A DNA stretch of 8,090 bases from Streptomyces katrae (GTDB taxonomy: Bacteria; Actinomycetota; Actinomycetes; Streptomycetales; Streptomycetaceae), in the NCBI RefSeq assembly GCF_000966975.1, contig NZ_JZWV01000374.1, positions 1 through 8,090 on the forward strand. Direction: 5' to 3'. Below the pieces are notes generated by a model, which saw nothing but the letters and a program-made list of their open reading frames with translations, searched no databases and was not told the DNA's origin. A program made the position numbers and the translations under genes. Within the stretch, counting starts at the first letter, position 1; the number at the start of each line of letters is the position of its first letter. Below, in pieces: positions 1 through 4,496 of the stretch.

Positions 1-192
1 GCCCTGATCGACGGCCGGCACATCCTCCTCGTCGACGCCGACCAGGCCGAGGGCAAGGCCATCGGCGTGACCGGCACCCCGACCTACGTCATCGGCGGCG
101 AGCGCCTCGACGGCGGTAAGAGCCAGGAGGGCCTGCGCGCCCGCATCGAGGAGATCGCCGACCGGCTGCTGGCCGAGGGCGACGAGGGCTGA
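1..192 (+). CDS. DsbA-family thioredoxin-fold protein, C-terminal 63 residues (5' end outside window)
   Basis: The reading frame is open from base 1 and stops at TGA 190-192; the start lies before the window. The visible part contains GVTGTPTYVIGGERL, which holds the cis-proline segment (T-G-T-P-T) of thioredoxin-fold DsbA/Thioredoxin_4 proteins, followed by a C-terminal helix (about RARIEEIADRLLAE). Such proteins catalyse thiol-disulfide exchange. The CxxC active site would lie in the missing N-terminal part, so I cannot say whether this copy is redox-active or where in the cell it works; the visible part shows no lipobox or membrane segment. It ends one base before the stop of the convergent acetyltransferase gene. 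The fold assignment is fairly secure; the exact subfamily is not. Confidence 0.8.
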   Translation, partial: ALIDGRHILLVDADQAEGKAIGVTGTPTYVIGGERLDGGKSQEGLRARIEEIADRLLAEGDEG

Positions 193-193
193 G

Positions 194-1027
194 TCAGCCG
201 AGTTCCTTGGCGTAGTTGACGTCGGTGGTCCGGTAGCCGAGGGACTCGTACAGCCGCAGGGCCGGGGTGTTGGCGGCGAACACGTGCAGCGCCAGCACGC
301 GGTGGCCCTGCGCGATCGCCGTGCGCTCCGCGAGGAGCATCAGGTCCCGGCCGTGGCCGCGGCCCCGGTGCTCCTCGGCGACCGCCACGTCGTACACGTA
401 CGCCCCCTCGCCGCCCTCCCCGGCCGCCGCGAGCCACACGTGCCCGACGGGGGTCCCGGCCGACTCCAGGACGGCGAACGTGACCCCGGGGGTGTCCAGG
501 CCCTCGGGGAGCCGCGCGTCGTGGTCGGCCTCCGACTTGGCCCGCGCCGCCTCCGGCCGCATGCCCCGCGCCGTCCAGCTCGCCGCGTACTCCTCACGGG
601 CCCGGACGTTCCACACCGCGTACTCGGCCTCCGTCATCGGCCGGCCGCGCGCCCCCTCGGAGAGGGCCGGGGGGCGCTCCGGGAGCTCCTTGGCCATGTT
701 CCGGCTGGTCTCGGCGTACCCGAGGGCCGCGGCGAGCCTCAGGCCGCCCGGGGAGCCCGCCGGGACCGAGATCCGCACCCGGCGGCAGCCCCAGCCGCGC
801 AGCACCTCCTCGGCGGCCAGCGCGGCGACCGTGGCACGGCCCCGGCGGCGGTCCGGCTCGTCGATGGCCAGGTCGCGGATCTCCCCCACCGTCGGCCCGA
901 AGGGCGTGTCGGCGGCGATCAGGAGCGTTCCGACGCGCCTGCTGTTGACGCGGACCTCGTACGGGCGCGAGCGCGCGCCGCCCTCGCTCTGCTGAAGCGG
1001 CCCGCTCGGCCGCAGGGTGGTGGTCAT
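194..1027 (-). CDS. GNAT N-acetyltransferase with two tandem GNAT domains
   Basis: This 277-residue protein runs from ATG 1027-1025 to TGA 196-194. It holds two acetyltransferase modules. The N-terminal module (about residues 22-115) has the acetyl-CoA pyrophosphate-loop motif RRRGRA (60-65). The C-terminal module (about 130-276) has a better motif A, HRGRGHG (220-226), after the beta strand YVYDVAVAEE, and then the typical N-x-x-A-x-x-x-Y-x-x-x-G-Y ending (253-265). Both modules end alike (LGY...AKEL at 102-115 and 263-276), which suggests internal duplication. GNAT enzymes move acetyl from acetyl-CoA to amines of small molecules or proteins; the substrate cannot be read from the sequence. 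There is no convincing Shine-Dalgarno before the ATG, but a -10-like TAGAAC lies 7 nt upstream. It is 50 bp downstream of pabC on the same strand, with a stem-loop in between, so co-transcription is uncertain. Confidence 0.9.
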   Translation of the reverse strand: MTTTLRPSGPLQQSEGGARSRPYEVRVNSRRVGTLLIAADTPFGPTVGEIRDLAIDEPDRRRGRATVAALAAEEVLRGWGCRRVRISVPAGSPGGLRLAAALGYAETSRNMAKELPERPPALSEGARGRPMTEAEYAVWNVRAREEYAASWTARGMRPEAARAKSEADHDARLPEGLDTPGVTFAVLESAGTPVGHVWLAAAGEGGEGAYVYDVAVAEEHRGRGHGRDLMLLAERTAIAQGHRVLALHVFAANTPALRLYESLGYRTTDVNYAKELG

Positions 1028-1033
1028 CCGTCG

Positions 1034-1061
1034 AGTTCTACCCGCCCCGCGCCGGTGTCAC
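1034..1061 (-). promoter_or_regulatory. Weak candidate promoter for a leaderless acetyltransferase mRNA
   Basis: On the minus strand GTGACA (1061-1056) resembles a -35 box and TAGAAC (1040-1035) a -10 box. The spacer is only 15 bp, shorter than usual. The -10 end is 7 nt from the ATG at 1027, which would put transcription start at or next to the start codon. This is inference from pattern only; the short spacer and the C at the last -10 position weaken it. Confidence 0.3.
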
Positions 1062-1075
1062 CACGGTGCGCGGGG
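1045..1075 (-). terminator. Stem-loop between pabC and the acetyltransferase gene
   Basis: CCCCGCGC (1045-1052) pairs perfectly with GCGCGGGG (1068-1075) around a 15-nt loop. It begins just after the pabC stop codon (1080-1078) and has no T tract. It could terminate or attenuate pabBC transcripts, or protect their 3' end. It also overlaps the candidate -35 element of the next gene. Confidence 0.4.
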
Positions 1076-1077
1076 GC

Positions 1078-1899
1078 TCACGGGTCGATGTCGGACGCGG
1101 CACGCTCCTCGAAGACCCGCATGGCGTTGGCGGTGACCGGGCCGGGGGCGGCGGCCAGGGTGCGGCCGTCGACGCGGTGGACGGCCTGGACGTCGCGCAG
1201 CGTGGAGGTCAGGAAGACCTCCTCGGACCGCTCCAGCACGTCGAAGGGCAGGTCGGTCTCGTGGGCCCCGGTCCATTCGAGGGCCAGCGCGCGGGTGATG
1301 CCGGCGAGGCAGCCCGAGGCCACGGGCGGGGTGTGCAGCTCCCCGTCGAGGACGACGAAGACGTTGGAGACGGCGCCCTCGCAGAGCTGTCCGACGGTGT
1401 TGGCGAAGAGGGCCTCGGAGGCGCCCGCCCGGTTCGCCCGCGCGAGGGCGACCACGTTCTCGGCGTACGAGGTGCTCTTCAGGCCGGTCAGCGGGGAGCG
1501 CTCGTTGCGCACCCAGGGAACGGTGATCACGGCCGTGGTGTCGGGGCGGCGGGTGGCCGCGCCGACGGCGGCGACCAGGGTGGGCCCGGTCCCGCCGCGG
1601 TCGGAGCCGAGCGGGGAGAGGCCGCCGGTGTAGGTGATCCGCAGCCGGCCGAGCGGCATCGGGTTGGCCTCCAGGACGGCGGCGCAGGCGCGGCGGACCT
1701 CGTCGAGGTCGGGATCGGGCAGGCCGACGCCTCGGGCGGAGCGGGTGAGCCGCTCCAGGTGCCGGGTGAGGGCGAAGGGGGTCCCGTGCTCGGCCTTCAG
1801 GGTCTCGAAGACCCCGTAGCCCAGGGCAGGCCCGGGGTCGAGGACGGACACCTTCGCGTCGTCGGCGTCGCGCAGCGCCCCGTCGAGCCAGATCCTCAC
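1078..1899 (-). CDS. pabC: Aminodeoxychorismate lyase (class IV aminotransferase fold)
   Basis: This 273-residue PLP enzyme probably removes pyruvate from 4-amino-4-deoxychorismate to give p-aminobenzoate for folate synthesis. Class IV hallmarks are present: the N-terminal D-P-G...LGYGVFET segment (21-33), the PLP Schiff-base lysine K141 in TGLKSTSYAEN, the conserved glutamate E174 in CEGAVSNVF, and the late TSTLRDVQAV motif (231-240). I chose GTG 1899-1897 because its GTGA overlaps the TGA of pabB by four bases and a good Shine-Dalgarno (TGGAGGAA, 1914-1907) lies 7 nt upstream inside pabB; the same frame stays open further upstream but there it only shadows pabB. Branched-chain or D-amino-acid aminotransferases share this fold, but the overlap with a PabB favours lyase. 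Confidence 0.92.
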   Translation of the reverse strand: MRIWLDGALRDADDAKVSVLDPGPALGYGVFETLKAEHGTPFALTRHLERLTRSARGVGLPDPDLDEVRRACAAVLEANPMPLGRLRITYTGGLSPLGSDRGGTGPTLVAAVGAATRRPDTTAVITVPWVRNERSPLTGLKSTSYAENVVALARANRAGASEALFANTVGQLCEGAVSNVFVVLDGELHTPPVASGCLAGITRALALEWTGAHETDLPFDVLERSEEVFLTSTLRDVQAVHRVDGRTLAAAPGPVTANAMRVFEERAASDIDP

Positions 1900-2981
1900 C
1901 GGACGGTTCCTCCACTCAGGTCGTGCGCCGCCGCGTCCGCGCCCGGTACGGGCCCGCCCGAGGCCAGCGCGAGCAGCCGGGCGGCCTTCAGTTCGGTCTC
2001 GGCCCACTCCCGCTCGGGGTCGGAGCCCCAGGTGATCCCGGCGCCGGTGCCGAAGCTCAGACGGGGGCCGCCCGGGGCCTCCCGGTCGATCCAGAACGTG
2101 CGGATGCCCACGGCGAGGGCGGCGGTGCCCCGGTCGGCGTCGACCCAGCCGATGCCCCCGCAGTAGGGGCCGCGCGGGGCGGTCTCCAGCTCCTCGATGA
2201 TCCGCAGGGCGGAGGACTTGGGCGCGCCGGTCACCGAGCCCGGCGGGAAGGTGGCGGCCAGCAGCTCGGGCCAGCCGGCGCCCTCGGCGAGTTCGCCGCT
2301 GACGGTGGAGACGAGGTGGACCAGGCCGGGGTGCTCCTCCAGGGCGCACAGCTCGGGCACGGTGACCGATCCGGTGGCGCAGACGCGGCCCAGGTCGTTG
2401 CGGACGAGGTCCACGATCATCACGTTCTCGGCGTGGTCCTTGGGCAGCAGGTCGGCGGCGGTACGGCCGGTGCCCTTGATCGGTCCGGACTCGACGCGGC
2501 GGCCGGCCCGGCGCAGGTACAGCTCCGGGGAGGCGGTGGCGATCTCCACGCCGTGGGCACGGAGCCGAATCGTTCCTGCGTAGGGGGCGGGGTTGCCGCG
2601 CGCGAGGAGGGCGGTGAGGGCGTCCACGTCGGCGGCGGCCGGATCGGGCAGCGGCGCGGAGACCACGCGGCAGAGGTTGGCCTGGTAGACCTCCCCCGCC
2701 GCGATGTACTCGCGGATCCGGCGGACGCCCGCGACGTACGCGGAGCGGTCCAGGGAGGAGGTCCAGCGGCCGGCGGCGGGGCCGCGCCAGGCGCCCGGGA
2801 CGGGCGCGGGCACGGGGTCGGGGCGTATGTCCCCGAAGCGCGCGCAGGTCAGCCGGCCTTCGAAGTCGGCGCTCACCACCCAGAACCCGGTGGAGTCGAG
2901 GGCGGAGGGGTCGCTGGTGACGTCTCGGAGGTCGGTCGCGAGGAGGCCGCCGAAGCGGGCCAGGGGGGGCAGGTCGTGCAC
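1896..2981 (-). CDS. pabB: Aminodeoxychorismate synthase component I
   Basis: This 361-residue chorismate-binding enzyme aminates chorismate to 4-amino-4-deoxychorismate, using ammonia from a PabA glutaminase not encoded here. The family motifs run in order: GEVYQANLCR (96-105), SPELYL (151-156), PIKGTGRT (167-174), the metal-binding region KDHAENVMIVDLVRNDLGRV (181-200), GSVTGAPK (248-255) and GGIGW (275-279). PIKGT with lysine 169 is diagnostic: PabB enzymes have this lysine, while anthranilate synthase TrpE has PIAGT. It is shorter than E. coli PabB because the N-terminal domain is reduced. I chose GTG 2981-2979 (M-H-D-L-P-P), since the frame upstream shows no family features. That GTG has no Shine-Dalgarno but sits 7 nt after TAGACT, suggesting a leaderless mRNA. 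It overlaps pabC by four bases. Confidence 0.95.
   Translation of the reverse strand: MHDLPPLARFGGLLATDLRDVTSDPSALDSTGFWVVSADFEGRLTCARFGDIRPDPVPAPVPGAWRGPAAGRWTSSLDRSAYVAGVRRIREYIAAGEVYQANLCRVVSAPLPDPAAADVDALTALLARGNPAPYAGTIRLRAHGVEIATASPELYLRRAGRRVESGPIKGTGRTAADLLPKDHAENVMIVDLVRNDLGRVCATGSVTVPELCALEEHPGLVHLVSTVSGELAEGAGWPELLAATFPPGSVTGAPKSSALRIIEELETAPRGPYCGGIGWVDADRGTAALAVGIRTFWIDREAPGGPRLSFGTGAGITWGSDPEREWAETELKAARLLALASGGPVPGADAAAHDLSGGTVR
1907..1914 (-). promoter_or_regulatory. Ribosome binding site deciding the pabC start
   Basis: TGGAGGAA on the minus strand is a near-ideal Shine-Dalgarno, 7 nt before GTG 1899. It lies within the last codons of pabB and fits translational coupling through the GTGA overlap. 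Confidence 0.8.
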
Positions 2982-2994
2982 GGCTGCGAGTCTA
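2982..2994 (-). promoter_or_regulatory. -10 element of a probable leaderless pabB promoter
   Basis: TAGACT on the minus strand (2994-2989) matches the actinomycete -10 pattern TANNNT and ends 7 nt before GTG 2981, so transcription would begin at or beside the start codon. No clear -35 is visible (GCGTCA is the best candidate), which could mean activator dependence. Inference from sequence pattern. Confidence 0.45.
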
Positions 2995-3016
2995 TGACCG
3001 GTGGCGCGATGACGCC

Positions 3017-3049
3017 GGTGAGGTGACCGGCGGGTGACCTCTGGTGATC
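3017..3049 (-). promoter_or_regulatory. Phased GGTCACC direct repeats upstream of pabB (PHO-box-like)
   Basis: Read on the minus strand, GATCACC (3049-3043), GGTCACC (3039-3033) and GGTCACC (3028-3022) recur at 10- and 11-bp steps, followed by another TCACC (3021-3017). This matches the architecture of Streptomyces PhoP direct-repeat units (11 nt, remembered consensus G[G/T]TCAYYYR[G/C]G); the middle unit GGTCACCCGCC fits at 10 of 11 positions and the flanking units at about 8. The array lies about 40-70 bp upstream of the putative pabB transcription start and about 75-110 bp upstream of the divergent tRNA start. PhoP binding is inference. Confidence 0.4.
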
Positions 3050-3051
3050 GG

Positions 3052-3073
3052 GTCGGCAGCACGTCGGCAGCAC
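3052..3073. repeat. Tandem 11-bp direct repeat
   Basis: GTCGGCAGCAC occurs twice without a gap (3052-3062 and 3063-3073), between the pabB upstream region and the tRNA promoter. It may be a duplicated binding site or a simple slippage product. It lies just upstream of the tRNA -35 box at 3091. Confidence 0.7.
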
Positions 3074-3090
3074 GCTGCGGAAACGCGTTT

Positions 3091-3118
3091 TTGAGCTGGC
3101 CCGGGAATCCGCTAGAGT
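3091..3118 (+). promoter_or_regulatory. Promoter of the tRNA cluster
   Basis: TTGAGC (3091-3096) and TAGAGT (3113-3118) are separated by 16 bp and resemble the -35 and -10 boxes read by the principal (HrdB-type) sigma factor. Transcription would begin near 3125, leaving a leader of about 50 nt before tRNA-Gly. A T-rich stretch lies directly upstream of the -35 box. Confidence 0.7.
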
Positions 3119-3133
3119 TCAACACGTCGCCAG

Positions 3134-3162
3134 GGAGCGAAGGGGAAAAACCCCGGAGCGAA
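3134..3162 (+). repeat. tRNA operon leader: hairpin flanked by 8-bp direct repeats
   Basis: GGAGCGAA (3134-3141) is followed by GGGGAAAAACCCC (3142-3154, a 4-bp stem with an A5 loop) and then GGAGCGAA again (3155-3162). The element lies in the leader between the promoter and tRNA-Gly and would be cut off when RNase P forms the Gly 5' end. Its function is unknown; it could guide processing or antitermination. Confidence 0.6.
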
Positions 3163-3174
3163 CACGGTGACACT

Positions 3175-3247
<73 letters not shown>

Positions 3248-3285
3248 CTGAGTGGGGGATCTTCCCGAGACCCCGCACACTCCGA

Positions 3286-3359
3286 GGTGGAGTGGCCGAG
3301 AGGCGAGGCAACGGCCTGCAAAGCCGTCTACACGGGTTCAAATCCCGTCTCCACCTCCA
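3286..3359 (+). tRNA. tRNA-Cys (anticodon GCA), CCA encoded
   Basis: The acceptor stem GGTGGAG pairs with CTCCACC, the anticodon stem is ACGGC/GCCGT with loop CTGCAAA (anticodon GCA at 3318-3320), and the T arm contains GGGTTCAAATCCC. Discriminator U (3356) is the expected cysteine identity base. Unlike its neighbours this gene encodes its own CCA (3357-3359). A single base (3360) separates it from the next tRNA, so one transcript must be cut precisely between them. Confidence 0.97.
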
Positions 3360-3360
3360 A

Positions 3361-3432
3361 GGACGATTAGCTCAGCGGGAGAGCGCTTCCCTGACACGGA
3401 AGAGGTCACTGGTTCAATCCCAGTATCGCGCA
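3361..3432 (+). tRNA. tRNA-Val (anticodon GAC), copy 1, with acceptor-stem mismatches
   Basis: The anticodon stem CTTCC/GGAAG with loop CTGACAC gives anticodon GAC (3393-3395); the D and T arms are intact and the discriminator is A (3432). From 3364 to 3432 it is identical to copy 2 at 3485-3553. Its 5' acceptor strand is GGACGAT, however, while the 3' strand is ATCGCGC. Pairs 2-71 (G/G) and 3-70 (A/C) are therefore mismatched, where copy 2 (GCGCGAT) pairs perfectly. It could be a weakened or pseudo-tRNA, or a functional variant. CCA is not encoded. Confidence 0.8.
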
Positions 3433-3481
3433 CGCAGCACCAGCACCACCCTGTTTGACCTGCGGTTCCTTACCGTAGCCC

Positions 3482-3553
3482 GCGCGATTAGCTCAGCGGG
3501 AGAGCGCTTCCCTGACACGGAAGAGGTCACTGGTTCAATCCCAGTATCGCGCA
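3482..3553 (+). tRNA. tRNA-Val (anticodon GAC), copy 2
   Basis: This 72-nt cloverleaf has a perfect acceptor stem (GCGCGAT with ATCGCGC), D stem GCTC/GAGC, anticodon GAC at 3514-3516, T stem ACTGG/CCAGT and discriminator A (3553). It differs from copy 1 only at two acceptor positions. No separate promoter is convincing in the 49-bp gap before it, so it is probably the last gene of the same transcript. CCA is not encoded. Confidence 0.97.
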
Positions 3554-3562
3554 CCGCAACCG

Positions 3563-3594
3563 GAAGCCCCGGCCGTTTCGACGGCCGGGGCTTC
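3563..3594 (+). terminator. Terminator of the tRNA cluster
   Basis: A perfect 14-bp stem (3563-3576 with 3581-3594) closes on a TTCG tetraloop, 9 nt after the last tRNA. No T tract follows, which is common for actinomycete terminators. It should end the tRNA transcript. Confidence 0.85.
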
Positions 3595-3625
3595 TGCCGT
3601 GTGGGTTACGCCGTGAAACGCGAAA

Positions 3626-3671
3626 AAGGGTGTTGCCCGTACGGCTCCCCAGCCGCACGGGCAACACCCTT
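3626..3671 (-). terminator. Terminator of the small membrane protein gene, probably bidirectional
   Basis: A 15-bp perfect stem (3626-3640 with 3657-3671) is topped by an inner 5-bp stem (3642-3646 with 3651-3655) and a CCCC loop. On the minus strand it is followed by five Ts (3627-3623), which makes it a classic intrinsic terminator for transcripts from 3945. It also backs up the tRNA terminator on the plus strand. Confidence 0.85.
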
Positions 3672-3759
3672 CAACTGCCGTCCGCCGTTCCCCCGTCCCC
3701 ACGGGGTCCGACGGGCCGATGTCCCGGCCCGGGCCGCTCTCCCGGACCCGGGGCGCCGC

Positions 3760-3945
3760 TCAGCGCCCCAGCATCACGCCCACGGACGACGCCTGCGCCG
3801 CCACCTGATCGAAACCTCCGAAGAGGAAGAGCAGGAGGGCGGCCAGGGGGAGGACCATGGCCGCGGCCACCAGCGGGTGCCGCGTTCCGGACTCATGGCC
3901 GTTGAACGCGAACAGCTTGCGTCCCTGCCGTGCGATGTCCGCCAT
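3760..3945 (-). CDS. Small single-pass membrane protein, 61 residues, function unknown
   Basis: I do not recognise a family. The protein has a polar, basic N-terminal part with aromatic residues (RQGRKLFAFNGHE, 6-18), one hydrophobic span (about 25-43, LVAAAMVLPLAALLLFLF core) and a short tail with few charges. The positive-inside rule would put the N terminus in the cytoplasm. I chose ATG 3945-3943 because AGGGAGAGG (3957-3949) is a good Shine-Dalgarno at the right distance; the frame extends further upstream, but that part is proline- and arginine-rich with no ribosome site. The gene ends just before a strong minus-strand terminator, so it looks like a transcribed single-gene unit. It is divergent from the kinase. 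Confidence is high that it is expressed as a protein, low for any role. Confidence 0.75.
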   Translation of the reverse strand: MADIARQGRKLFAFNGHESGTRHPLVAAAMVLPLAALLLFLFGGFDQVAAQASSVGVMLGR

Positions 3946-4126
3946 GGTCCTCTCCCTGTCGTCTGGCAGCGGCGGGCTCGTGACCTCGGGGGACGAGTGC
4001 GCCACCCGCCGCTTGTCTTCAACACTAGGCGGCCGGACGGCTCGTGGCCTCATGCCCTCGTACCCATTGCCGGGCCTCCAGGAGGATGAGGCAACCGCCC
4101 CCTGCCTACTCCCCTGGGTGGAGATC

Positions 4127-4161
4127 GCTCCCCCGCGGTGGGGGGCATCCCGGAGGGGATG
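4127..4161. repeat. Two adjacent small hairpins
   Basis: GCTCCCC (4127-4133) pairs with GGGGGGC (4140-4146, one G-T pair) around a 6-nt loop. It is directly followed by CATCCC (4146-4151) and GGGATG (4156-4161) around GGAG; the two share base 4146. There is no T tract on either strand. They could be leader or 3'-end structures. Confidence 0.45.
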
Positions 4162-4171
4162 ACCGGACAGT

Positions 4172-4196
4172 AGTGACTTCGCTCACTTCCGTCACT
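4172..4196. promoter_or_regulatory. Possible operator: AGTGAC/GTCACT inverted repeat with an internal direct repeat
   Basis: AGTGAC (4172-4177) and GTCACT (4191-4196) form a perfect 6-bp inverted repeat. Within it TTCGCTCAC (4178-4186) and TTCCGTCAC (4187-4195) are tandem 9-mers matching at 7 of 9 positions. This could be a regulator site in the divergent region; no factor can be named. Confidence 0.35.
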
Positions 4197-4320
4197 CCCC
4201 GCGCACGCGTGTCCTCGTACGGGGTGTTGACGGCCCCGGTCGTACGCCACGGCCCCCTTCCCCCGGCCGTGGCCTCGCACAAGGGGCGCGACGAGGCCAA
4301 TCCCCTTGGTTCGAGGGCCC

Positions 4321-4380
4321 CTTGAGGGCACGGAACGAAGTCCCCCGAAAGGGGGCCGCCGGGTCTGGCACACCCTCAAG
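4321..4380 (+). other. Nested RNA-like structure upstream of the kinase
   Basis: CTTGAGGG (4321-4328) pairs with CCCTCAAG (4373-4380), enclosing a hairpin CCCCC-GAAA-GGGGG (4342-4355) with a GNRA-type tetraloop. The base of the structure is about 116 nt before the kinase ATG. It may be a 5'-leader element or a terminator; I match it to no known riboswitch. Confidence 0.4.
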
Positions 4381-4496
4381 TGGCCTGCGCCGCACTGAGG
4401 ATCGAATCCCCCGCGGAGGGCGCGGCCTCTGAGCGCTGGTGCCGGATGGTCCGTAAGCTGTGCCAGGTCAGCAAGGCGACCGTCAGCGGGGTGGAC

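Larger units (their letters stand above)
3946..4496. other. 551-bp divergent intergenic region with several inverted repeats, no gene
   Basis: Between the small membrane gene (-) and the kinase (+) I find no convincing coding sequence. It holds two adjacent hairpins (4127-4145 and 4146-4161), a TCAC-type repeat cluster (4172-4196), an inverted repeat around TTGACG (4216-4246), and a nested structure with a GAAA-capped hairpin (4321-4380). A weak -10-like TAGTGT on the minus strand (4027-4022) might serve the small membrane gene, leaving a leader of about 70 nt. No clear -35/-10 pair for the kinase is visible. Confidence 0.6.

Noticed and set aside
1066..3026. Long plus-strand open frames opposite pabC and pabB
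   Set aside because: Gly/Ala/Arg-rich composition with no recognisable motif; they mirror real minus-strand genes with all family signatures.
3455..3481. TTGACC as -35 of a private promoter for tRNA-Val copy 2
   Set aside because: The only -10-like hexamer (TAGCCC) is 15 bp away and directly abuts the tRNA 5' end, leaving no room for a transcription start before the tRNA.
4305..4410. T-arm-like sequences GGTTCGAGGG and GGATCGAATCC, suggesting tRNA remnants or an attachment site
   Set aside because: No anticodon or acceptor arms can be built around them on either strand, and the second is simply a short self-complementary stretch.
4380..4496. GTG 4380 as the kinase start, adding 39 residues
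   Set aside because: No Shine-Dalgarno, the extension has no kinase-like features, and it starts on the last base of an inverted repeat. ATG 4497 has GGGG at good spacing.
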